From CAXGUU01 sp964012875 (lineage in GTDB: Bacteria > Pseudomonadota > Gammaproteobacteria > Ga0077536): a stretch of 5,071 nucleotides of DNA. Position 1 is the stretch's first letter. Every line of letters starts with the position of its first letter. The stretch covers positions 1-5,071 of the forward strand of contig CAXGUU010000248.1 in the NCBI GenBank assembly GCA_964012875.1, given 5' to 3'. The position numbers and the translations under genes were made by a program. Positions 1 to 5,071 of the stretch are shown here, in pieces. The notes beneath the pieces are model-generated. The model was not told the origin of the DNA, ran no database searches, and saw only the letters and a program-made list of their open reading frames with translations.

Positions 1-134
1 GCTGTGAGGTTAAACGTGGTCTGCCCCCCATTCCTCTGCATTGAAGTAAGTTCTGCCCCTTTACGCCTTGAATCAGGCGCGCTATGTAGCCCCATCAATA
101 CCCCATCCCGGTAGCCCAAGTTACGAGGTCTCTC
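1..134. other. Non-coding 5' flank of the Mo/W enzyme gene
   Basis: No convincing reading frame is visible. The stretch holds the two CTGCCCC-type repeat halves listed separately and a small GC-rich hairpin at 64-79 (CGCCT, six-base loop, AGGCG). The hairpin has no T-tract on either side, so it is not a convincing terminator. A GAGG at 125-128 sits six bases before the ATG at 135 and serves as that gene's ribosome site. A possible promoter (TTTACG at 60-65, 17 bases, TATGTA at 83-88) matches the sigma-70 consensus too poorly to call. Confidence 0.6.
11..63 (+). repeat. Two direct REP-like half-palindromes (CTGCCCC type)
   Basis: Two related segments lie in tandem. The first, at 11-34, reads TAAACGTGGTCTGCCCCCCA followed by TTCC. 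The second, at 47-63, reads TAAGTTCTGCCCCTTTA. Both have the form TAA-x-TCTGCCCC followed by a pyrimidine-rich tail. Similar blocks occur on the opposite strand at about 4285-4300 and in the palindrome at 4517-4578. The second also resembles the TAAGTCTGGTTCCTTTT arm of that palindrome, with one extra base. I infer dispersed REP-like elements. From general knowledge such motifs often accompany REP-associated tyrosine transposases, but no transposase gene is present here. The first copy may be half of an element cut by the window edge. Confidence 0.45.
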
Positions 135-2342
135 ATGTATGCCACCGTGAAGAAAAAGGCCATTTGTTTTACCTGCTCCCAGCAATGCGGACACATTGTT
201 CACATTACCGACGGTAAGGTCGCCCGTCTGACCGGTGACCGGGAGCACCCGCGCACGGCCGGTTTCATTTGTCCCAAGGGCGCCCGCGCCCACGATATGC
301 ACAATGCCCCCGATCGCGTTCACCGGCCAATGAAACGTGTTGGTGCGCGCGGCAGTGGCGAATGGAAAACCATTGACTGGGCGCAAGCGATCGAGGAAAT
401 CGCAACACGACTCGAGACGATCAGCGCCGACTTCGGACCTGAGGCGGTGGCTCACGGTTTCGGCACCCTGCGGGGTTCGGACTACGGCATCGGCGCGCGT
501 TTCATGAATCTGTTCGGCAGTCCCAACACAGTCGCGCAAGACAAGATATGCCTGGGGCCGACATCACTGGGTGAATTTCTAACTTATGGATTTGGCCCGA
601 CCACCCACGGGCCGCTGGTCCCGGGAACGACAGGCTGTGTTGTACTGTGGGGTCGGCGGCCGAGTCACTCCGCCAAACCAGCGTGGCGTGAGATAGAAAA
701 GGCGCTGGACGCAGGCGCTCGTTTGCTGGTCATCGATCCTGAATACACCGAAGAAGCCCGCCGCGCGGATTTGTGGTTGCAGGTCAAGCCCGGCACCGAT
801 GCGGCACTGGGCATGGGCCTGCTGAATGCCGTGATCGCGGGCGGGCACTACGACACCGAATTCGTTGCGTCAGAAACGGTCGGCTTCGAGGCGTTGCGCG
901 AGCGTGCCGCCGGCTATGCACTTGAAGATGTCGCCCGGATCACCGGCGTGTCGGTCAAAGACATCCAGGCGGCGGGGCTGATGATGAACGCCGAAACGCC
1001 CACGGTTTTTGCCGGCGGCAATGGGTTGTGCCAAAGCGGGTCCAACTCGGTGCAGCAGGGCCGCATTCTGGCCTGCCTGATCGCCATTACCGGCAACCTC
1101 GGCCGCGCCGGCGGACATATGCTGTTGGGACCGCCGCGCGATATCCTCGGTAACGGCGAATGGTTCGAATGTGAAGCACTCCCCAAGGCACAACGTGCGA
1201 AGAAGCTCGGCGCACAAACGCATGGGTGCATCGGGCCGGGCTACGACGAGATGGACGAAGCCATCAGCCGCGCCTGGTATGGTAAGCGCGGAGTTGCGGA
1301 CTGGCTGGGCTCCGCGCACGAGCCGACGCTGTGGCAGGCGATCACGCGGGGCGATCCGTATCCGGTCAAGGCGCTCATCCTACAATATCACAACCCGGTG
1401 GGCGGCAGCGCGAACGTTGCCGCCGTCGAGGATGCCTTGCGCAGCGACCAGCTCGAATTATTCGTGGCGCATGATTTATTTCTGAATGCCACCTCGCGAC
1501 TGGCGGATTACGTCCTCCCGGCCGCCCACTGGCTAGAGAAGCCGCATTTCTCCCTGGGCGTCGCCAGCATTGCCGCGTTCGGGGACTTCGTCGAAGCGGC
1601 CCCGGCGGCGATCGAGCCCGAATACGAGCATCGCAGCGATTACGAGTTCTGGCGGGACCTGGGCCACCGCCTTGGCCAGGGCGAATACTGGCCGCAACGG
1701 GTGGAGGATTTTTATCAGTTGTTACTGGAACCCTCCGGCCTCAGGTTCGATGATCTTGCCGCGATGAACGGACCGCTGATGGGCGCCGACGCGCAGAACC
1801 CGGCACGCGAGACCCCCGAAGCGGAATCGAAATACGGCACGCCGTCGGGCCGGATCGAACTGTCGAGCTCACTGATGGATAGTTGGGGGCTCGATCCGTT
1901 GCCGAACTTCGAGCGGCCGGCAATCTTCGAACGTGCGCAGGAATTTCCGCTGACGCTGACAACCGGCGGCCGCCAGATCGAAGGCTTTCATCAGACCGCC
2001 CAGCAGCTCGAGGTGTTTCGCAAGAACAATCCAGAGCCTTTTGTCACCATTCATCCGACCACAGCGGACGAGCTCGGCATTGAGGAAGGGCAATGGATCG
2101 TCATCGAAACGCCAGTCGGTTCGGTGCGCCAGCTTGCGAAAACCAGCGACCGGCTCGCGACCGGCGTGGTCCACGCCGACCGCTGGTGGTATCCGGAAGG
2201 CACGGGCGATGCCGACGACCCCTATGGCGTGCGTAAAACCAATATCAACATGTGCACCAGCAACGCGCCAGGTGACACCGACCCCGTGATGGGAACGTGG
2301 TTGATGCGCGGCCTGCCGTGCCGGCTTTCGACAGGCGAGTAA
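135..2342 (+). CDS. Molybdopterin / [4Fe-4S] oxidoreductase, acetylene hydratase-like
   Basis: A 735-residue enzyme of the DMSO reductase superfamily, predicted to carry a bis-pterin Mo or W cofactor and one [4Fe-4S] cluster. The cluster motif is C11-x2-C14-x3-C18-x27-C46, followed by K48 in CPKG, the usual electron-relay lysine position. C139 in DKICLGP is the likely Mo/W ligand. Residues about 456-470 (LADYVLPAAHWLEKP) and 569-578 (TPSGRIELSS) match conserved blocks of Pelobacter acetylene hydratase, which has almost the same length (about 730). The C-terminal pterin-binding domain spans about 602-730. Acetylene hydratase has a catalytic Asp directly after the second cluster Cys; here it is S15, so hydratase activity cannot be assumed. 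No Tat signal precedes the cluster motif, so the protein is probably cytoplasmic. No iron-sulfur or membrane subunit gene is adjacent. The start is supported by GAGG six bases upstream. The substrate is unknown. Family membership is secure; the branch is likely. Confidence 0.93.
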   Translation: MYATVKKKAICFTCSQQCGHIVHITDGKVARLTGDREHPRTAGFICPKGARAHDMHNAPDRVHRPMKRVGARGSGEWKTIDWAQAIEEIATRLETISADFGPEAVAHGFGTLRGSDYGIGARFMNLFGSPNTVAQDKICLGPTSLGEFLTYGFGPTTHGPLVPGTTGCVVLWGRRPSHSAKPAWREIEKALDAGARLLVIDPEYTEEARRADLWLQVKPGTDAALGMGLLNAVIAGGHYDTEFVASETVGFEALRERAAGYALEDVARITGVSVKDIQAAGLMMNAETPTVFAGGNGLCQSGSNSVQQGRILACLIAITGNLGRAGGHMLLGPPRDILGNGEWFECEALPKAQRAKKLGAQTHGCIGPGYDEMDEAISRAWYGKRGVADWLGSAHEPTLWQAITRGDPYPVKALILQYHNPVGGSANVAAVEDALRSDQLELFVAHDLFLNATSRLADYVLPAAHWLEKPHFSLGVASIAAFGDFVEAAPAAIEPEYEHRSDYEFWRDLGHRLGQGEYWPQRVEDFYQLLLEPSGLRFDDLAAMNGPLMGADAQNPARETPEAESKYGTPSGRIELSSSLMDSWGLDPLPNFERPAIFERAQEFPLTLTTGGRQIEGFHQTAQQLEVFRKNNPEPFVTIHPTTADELGIEEGQWIVIETPVGSVRQLAKTSDRLATGVVHADRWWYPEGTGDADDPYGVRKTNINMCTSNAPGDTDPVMGTWLMRGLPCRLSTGE

Positions 2343-2379
2343 CCCAACGAATCAGAAACAGGGGACGCAGTAAGCATTA

Positions 2380-2402
2380 CCGACTCGCGAAGTCGGATTT
2401 TC
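2380..2402 (+). terminator. Probable intrinsic terminator after the Mo/W enzyme gene
   Basis: A perfect six-base-pair stem, CCGACT (2380-2385) with AGTCGG (2391-2396), encloses the loop CGCGA and is followed by ATTTT. It lies 37 bases after the stop codon at 2342, between two convergent genes. The T-run is short, and only the plus-strand reading has one, so termination of the plus-strand gene is the better reading. The surrounding 93-base gap also has GGGGAC at 2362-2367 and TCCCC near 2421, a weak outer inverted pair that could belong to the REP-like repeat family. Confidence 0.6.
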
Positions 2403-2435
2403 CACTCTGATCTGAAATATCCCCTTGCCGTCTGT

Positions 2436-4094
2436 TCAGGTGCGTAGCAAAACCTTGCCCGCTTTATTTCCGGTCGGGTTGCCGGCACTCAGTGCGACTT
2501 CGCCGTTTACGATGACGTAGTGGACGCCGCGCGCTGGCACGAACGGATTGTAATAATCAGCCTCGGTGCGATATTCGCTGGGGTCAAAGATGGTGACGTC
2601 GGCGCGGTAACCACGTTCGATGCGTCCGCGGTCGGGAAGGCCCAGGCGTTGTGCCGGCAACGAGGTCATGCGACGTACTGCTTCCTCAACCTCCGTACCA
2701 TGCGTGACCAGGTTGCGGTAGAACTTGGGAAAGGTGCCATACATCTGTGGCCAGGGTGCAACATCGGGATCGGTCACGTCGGTTGGGATATCGAGACATG
2801 GCATCGCCATCGGGTGGTTGCTGGCCTTGATGATGTTGTCCTCGCCCCCCAGAAATGGCGCTACAAGCCCGGGATCAACATCATCCGCAAGGAGTGAGTC
2901 GCGTTTCAGCACAATGTCGAAAAAGAGATCGATCGGATCAACATGCAGCGCATCCGCGAGCTCATTGATCGTTTTTCCTTCAACTTCGTCGTTGCCGGTA
3001 TTGATCAGCCAGATATAGCCAGATTCCGACAGGTATTTGTCATAAAAGTCGCCGACCTTGGGAAAGTTGTCGGTCACGGCTTGCTTGACCTGGCCAACGA
3101 AGTCCTCGTTATCGAGGTTGTTGAGGAAGGTGTCATAGTCTTCCGCGCCAGCAATAAAGGTTTCGTAATAGTCGTTGTTGCTGAGGAAGTAAAAGAAATG
3201 ACGCATCGCGTCGGTACGAAAACACCAGTCCGAAAACTGCATCACATCGAAAGAAATATCCGCGCCCCGATTTCGTGCCGCCTCCAGCGCGCCAAGTGCG
3301 ACGGGTAAATCCTTGAAGCGCACTTTGCCTGGGGGGTTGATATGCGGAATGTGTACGCGGATGCGAAATTTCTCACTGATTTCGCCAAGCATGAAAATAT
3401 CGCGCTCATCGATCAGGTCGCTGATGTGCGCGTAGATGCCACCATCGTATTCAGCAACGATCGCCGCAAGCGCTTCAATTTCCTTGCGGTCGGCAAAGCG
3501 GCAGGGCGGATAACTTAAACCGAGCGACAAGCCGTAAGCGCCTTGTCGCATACCTTCGCGGGTGAGTGCCTTGATTTCTTCCAGTTGTGCCGCGCTCGGC
3601 TCCTCATCGCGGCGGATCCCGACTTTCCAGCGGATGGTGCCATGTCCGATCAACGGCACGATGTTGATCCCGACGGTGTTTTTATTGACCTCGGCGGCAT
3701 ATTCGGTAAGAGATGACCAGTCGTGCGGAAATTCACGCACTTTTTCGGAATAAGTGACGAGCTCGACTTCCGGGTTGGTCCGCGTGTGTTCCATCCAAGT
3801 GTCTTTGTCCGGGTACGGTGAGAAGCTGCAGTTGCCGCACATGCTGGTGGTGATTCCCTGGGTGATCCAGGGCTGCATTTCCGACTGAAAGAAGACGATG
3901 CCGTCGGTGTGATCATGGGGATTGACGAAACCCGGCGCGACGGTGAGATCAGTGGCGTCGATTACCTTCGCATTCGCGACTTCGATATTGCGCGCGATGT
4001 CGGCGATGCGTCCGTCTTTTAGTAGCACGTCGCCGTAGTACCAAGGGTTACCTGTGCCGTCGACAACTTTGCCGTGCTTGATCAAGATATCCAT
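2436..4094 (-). CDS. Amidohydrolase family, N-acyl-D-amino-acid deacylase-like
   Basis: A 552-residue protein resembling D-aminoacylase, a metal-dependent enzyme that removes acyl groups from N-acyl-D-amino acids. The N-terminal beta domain (about 1-55) leads to APGFVNPHDHTD, giving metal ligands H60 and H62. C89 in GNCS corresponds to the metal-bridging Cys of the family's GNCG. Further family blocks are GHGTIRW (H151), GAYGLSLGLSYPP near 185-197, H223 in YAHIS, H251 in IPHINP, YGTFPKFYRN near 452-461, and the terminal block MTSLPAQRLGL...GRIERGYRADVTIFDP. The usual catalytic Asp in the family's SDG motif is replaced by N426 in KASNHP, and the conserved Arg after H223 is missing. Activity may therefore differ from true D-aminoacylases, and another amidohydrolase substrate is possible. 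The ATG start is supported by AGGGAGAGG (4102-4110) ending seven bases upstream, and by the standard MDILIKHGKVVDGTG opening. The length is slightly above the usual 480-500. The gene converges on the Mo/W enzyme gene and is divergent from the extradiol dioxygenase gene. Confidence 0.9.
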   Translation of the reverse strand: MDILIKHGKVVDGTGNPWYYGDVLLKDGRIADIARNIEVANAKVIDATDLTVAPGFVNPHDHTDGIVFFQSEMQPWITQGITTSMCGNCSFSPYPDKDTWMEHTRTNPEVELVTYSEKVREFPHDWSSLTEYAAEVNKNTVGINIVPLIGHGTIRWKVGIRRDEEPSAAQLEEIKALTREGMRQGAYGLSLGLSYPPCRFADRKEIEALAAIVAEYDGGIYAHISDLIDERDIFMLGEISEKFRIRVHIPHINPPGKVRFKDLPVALGALEAARNRGADISFDVMQFSDWCFRTDAMRHFFYFLSNNDYYETFIAGAEDYDTFLNNLDNEDFVGQVKQAVTDNFPKVGDFYDKYLSESGYIWLINTGNDEVEGKTINELADALHVDPIDLFFDIVLKRDSLLADDVDPGLVAPFLGGEDNIIKASNHPMAMPCLDIPTDVTDPDVAPWPQMYGTFPKFYRNLVTHGTEVEEAVRRMTSLPAQRLGLPDRGRIERGYRADVTIFDPSEYRTEADYYNPFVPARGVHYVIVNGEVALSAGNPTGNKAGKVLLRT

Positions 4095-4146
4095 GTTCCG
4101 ACCTCTCCCTGAGCCCTCTGTGCCTGTAACTGTATTTGAAAATTTC

Positions 4147-4171
4147 CTTCAGGTTAGGGTGGCGCCTGAAG
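4147..4171 (-). promoter_or_regulatory. Inverted repeat CTTCAGG-N11-CCTGAAG upstream of the deacylase
   Basis: A perfect seven-base inverted repeat (4147-4153 and 4165-4171) lies 53-77 bases upstream of the deacylase ATG. Read on the minus strand the stem is followed by GAAATTTTC, a weak T-run. It could be a dimeric regulator's operator or a leader hairpin (attenuator-like). The symmetry is visible; the role is inference. Confidence 0.4.
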
Positions 4172-4172
4172 T

Positions 4173-4217
4173 AAACGGTGAAACGCCTCGGGTTCCGTGG
4201 ACATCTCCGAGCCGTTT
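4173..4217 (-). promoter_or_regulatory. Leader hairpin with a competing alternative pairing
   Basis: AAACGCCTCGG (4181-4191) and CCGAGCCGTTT (4207-4217) pair over 10 of 11 positions around a 15-base loop, with one C-C mismatch. The outer segment CCGTTT (4212-4217) can instead pair perfectly with AAACGG at 4173-4178, so two exclusive folds are possible. The octamer GTGAAACG occurs at 4178-4185 and again at 4219-4226, 41 bases apart, close to four helical turns. The segment is upstream of the deacylase and next to the 4147-4171 repeat. It may be a structured mRNA leader or a set of protein sites. It does not match a riboswitch class that I recognise. Confidence 0.4.
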
Positions 4218-4219
4218 TG

Positions 4220-4233
4220 TGAAACGTTTTTCA
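4220..4233. promoter_or_regulatory. AT-rich palindrome TGAAA-CGTT-TTTCA, possible operator
   Basis: A 14-base sequence with perfect five-base arms overlaps the second GTGAAACG octamer. It lies about 125-140 bases upstream of the deacylase start, in a plausible promoter zone. Its size fits a small dimeric regulator's site, but no regulator gene is in the window. Confidence 0.25.
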
Positions 4234-4290
4234 TACTGTACCGGCGACAGGATCGGATTGTAACCATGCCGTTGCCGGATGTTGGGAATA

Positions 4291-4344
4291 GGGGGGCAGA
4301 GTAAAGACTCCATCGGCGCGTAACGAGAGTTTCTACTCTGACCC
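4291..4344. repeat. Imperfect palindrome beginning with a CTGCCCC-type block
   Basis: CAGAGTAAAGACTC (4297-4310) pairs with GAGTTTCTACTCTG (4327-4340) at 12 of 14 positions around a 16-base loop. A G-run (4291-4296) on the left and CCC (4342-4344) on the right can extend the stem past one unpaired A. On the minus strand the left arm reads TCTGCCCCCC, the same block as at 20-29 but in opposite orientation. It is best read as a member of a REP-like palindrome family. Confidence 0.5.
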
Positions 4345-4356
4345 AAATGCACTGGC

Positions 4357-4380
4357 TGCTGCACCAGAGAAGTGGCAGCA
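4357..4380. repeat. Small bulged hairpin
   Basis: TGCTGCAC (4357-4364) pairs with GTGGCAGCA (4372-4380) with a single bulged G and a seven-base loop. The downstream sequence AATTCGTTT is only weakly T-rich, so this is a poor terminator. It starts 13 bases after the preceding palindrome and may be part of the same repeat unit. Confidence 0.3.
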
Positions 4381-4516
4381 AATTCGTTTATGTGCCGGAC
4401 CGACGCGGGCTTAGCGATACTGGGCGGTTTACAAGTCTCGCTCGCATTCTTCGGCAAACCCTAAGGCAGTCTGTATTGGCTAAAGCCCGCTCTGGAACGT
4501 GTTGCGCAAAGGAAAC

Positions 4517-4578
4517 AAAAGGTGTCAGGTTTATTTAGAGGGGCAGTATCTGCCCGAAAAATAAGTCTGGTTCCTTTT
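4517..4578. repeat. 62-base two-layer palindrome, REP-like element
   Basis: The outer arms AAAAGGTGTCAGGTTTATTT (4517-4536) and AAATAAGTCTGGTTCCTTTT (4559-4578) are inverted copies that match at 15 of 20 positions. They enclose a perfect inner palindrome GGGCAG-TAT-CTGCCC (4541-4555). The whole can fold as a long cruciform or RNA hairpin. Its parts recall REP-type repeats (CAGGTTTATTT, AAGTCTG, CTGCCC), and the same blocks recur at 11-63 and 4291-4300. No terminal transposase gene is present, so this looks like a non-autonomous element. On the minus strand the structure is followed by GTTTCC, and on the plus strand by CCCTTCCCC, so neither side gives a clear terminator. Confidence 0.6.
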
Positions 4579-4660
4579 CCCTTCCCCTGCTTTGCCATTG
4601 TACGAACGGGCCAAAACGGTCGCTTTCGAAGCGTTCTTCGCGGTTCTTGCTTCAGTCCGC

Positions 4661-4690
4661 TTGCAGCAGATTCGATCCGCTTGGTGTAAT
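4661..4690 (+). promoter_or_regulatory. Possible extended -10 promoter for the dioxygenase gene
   Basis: TGTAAT (4685-4690) matches the sigma-70 -10 box at five of six positions and is preceded by TGG, the extended -10 form. A weak -35 candidate TTGCAG (4661-4666) lies 18 bases upstream. Transcription would start near 4697, leaving a leader of about 35 bases before the ATG at 4732. This is inference from consensus matching only. Confidence 0.33.
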
Positions 4691-4731
4691 GCGGTGTTGG
4701 TACGCAATCGACGCGCTGGAGAGCAAGACAA

Positions 4732-5071
4732 ATGTCGAATAAGGGTGAGGTTACGCAGCTTGGTTATTTAGGGCTGGGCGTGAGCGACATGGATGCGTGG
4801 GTCAATTACGCCGAGTCGATCCTGGGCTTGCGCGCCCTGCCGCGCGACGCCGACGGCTCGCAACTGCTGCGCATGGACGACCATCATCACCGCTTTATTC
4901 TCGAACAGGACGATGCCGACGATTTAAATTTGATCGGCTGGGAAGTTGCCGACGAACAGGCGCTGATCGCGCTCGGCAAACGCATGGAGGCCGCGGGGGT
5001 GGACTACAGGTTTGCTGACAACGACGCGCTCAACCGACGGCGCGTGGTGAACCTAATCGAATTTGAAGACC
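4732..5071 (+). CDS. Type I extradiol ring-cleavage dioxygenase, N-terminal part
   Basis: The first 113 codons of a gene that runs off the window. The protein opens MSNKGEVTQLGYLGLGVSDM and continues with W23, an ILGLRAL block, LLRMDDHHHRFIL, DDLNLIGWEV, and RRRVVNLIEFED. This order matches the N-terminal vicinal-oxygen-chelate domain of BphC / HsaC-type enzymes (2,3-dihydroxybiphenyl or steroid catechol 2,3-type dioxygenases), which cleave a catechol ring next to its hydroxyls using Fe(II). In that family the N-terminal domain does not hold the metal; the two His and one Glu ligands are in the C-terminal half, outside this window, so activity and substrate cannot be judged. The ATG is supported by GGAGAG (4718-4723), eight bases upstream. 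It is the first gene of a rightward unit that may continue as a catabolic operon. Confidence 0.87.
   Translation, partial: MSNKGEVTQLGYLGLGVSDMDAWVNYAESILGLRALPRDADGSQLLRMDDHHHRFILEQDDADDLNLIGWEVADEQALIALGKRMEAAGVDYRFADNDALNRRRVVNLIEFED

Larger units (their letters stand above)
4095..4731. other. Long divergent intergenic region, rich in inverted repeats
   Basis: These 637 bases separate the divergent deacylase and dioxygenase genes. The short frames that cross it lack ribosome sites and recognisable motifs, so I see no gene. It contains the structured leader of the deacylase (4147-4233), hairpins at 4297-4340 and 4357-4380, the two-layer palindrome at 4517-4578, a 13-base palindrome CGCTT-TCG-AAGCG at 4621-4633, and a possible promoter at 4661-4690. 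Bases 4381-4516 show nothing I can name. A small untranslated RNA cannot be excluded. Confidence 0.6.

Noticed and set aside
64..79. Short GC hairpin CGCCT / AGGCG read as a terminator of an upstream gene
   Set aside because: The stem has only five pairs and no T-tract follows on either strand.
870..1319. Minus-strand open frame of 149 codons inside the Mo/W enzyme gene
   Set aside because: It is antisense to conserved enzyme sequence, with low-complexity Ala/Arg-rich translation and no recognisable domain.
2520..3308. Plus-strand open frames of about 95-125 codons inside the deacylase gene
   Set aside because: They lie antisense to a strongly supported enzyme gene, have no family motifs and no good ribosome sites, and are explained by its codon bias.
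4149..4457. Minus-strand 102-codon frame in the intergenic region
   Set aside because: It crosses the palindromes and the leader repeats, lacks a convincing ribosome site and has no recognisable protein motif.
4347..4538. Plus-strand 63-codon frame starting MHWLLHQRSG
   Set aside because: It ends inside the 4517-4578 palindrome, has no GAGG-like site before the ATG and resembles no family, including REP-associated transposases.
4797..5018. Plus-strand 73-codon frame overlapping the dioxygenase gene
   Set aside because: It is a different frame of the dioxygenase coding sequence, whose own frame shows clear family motifs from 4732 to the window edge.
1..5071. CRISPR array, tRNA, rRNA or phage attachment site
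   Set aside because: No regularly spaced direct repeats, no cloverleaf or rRNA-like sequence, and no integrase or duplicated gene end was seen.

Overview
This 5,071-base window holds three protein-coding genes that look catabolic. Gene-free stretches rich in palindromes separate or flank them. Coding DNA is moderately GC-rich, with clear GAGG-type ribosome sites. The dispersed CTGCCCC / TAAGTCTG-type half-palindromes resemble the REP-like repeats of Proteobacteria. A proteobacterium, perhaps a gammaproteobacterium, is the best guess, but no marker gene in the window fixes the taxon.

Layout. Bases 1-134 are non-coding and carry two same-strand CTGCCCC repeat halves. Bases 135-2342 (+) encode a 735-residue molybdopterin / [4Fe-4S] enzyme of the DMSO reductase superfamily. 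It most resembles the acetylene hydratase-like branch, but has Ser where acetylene hydratase has its catalytic Asp. A compact hairpin terminator at about 2380 lies between this gene and a convergent 552-residue amidohydrolase at 2436-4094 (-). That protein is of the N-acyl-D-amino-acid deacylase (D-aminoacylase) type and has Asn where the family usually has its catalytic Asp. Bases 4095-4731 contain no convincing gene. They hold a structured leader upstream of the deacylase, three further hairpins including a 62-base two-layer palindrome, and a possible promoter for the last gene. Bases 4732-5071 (+) are the first 113 codons of a type I extradiol (catechol-cleaving) dioxygenase, cut by the window edge.

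How they may work together. An extradiol dioxygenase, an amidohydrolase and a cytoplasmic Mo/W enzyme together suggest part of a degradation region for aromatic or polycyclic compounds. This is inference only: the genes are not co-oriented, no electron-transfer subunit accompanies the Mo/W enzyme, and no substrate can be named. The most notable points are the two enzymes with substituted catalytic positions, the potentially switchable leader of the deacylase, and the palindromic repeat family bracketing the two-gene block.
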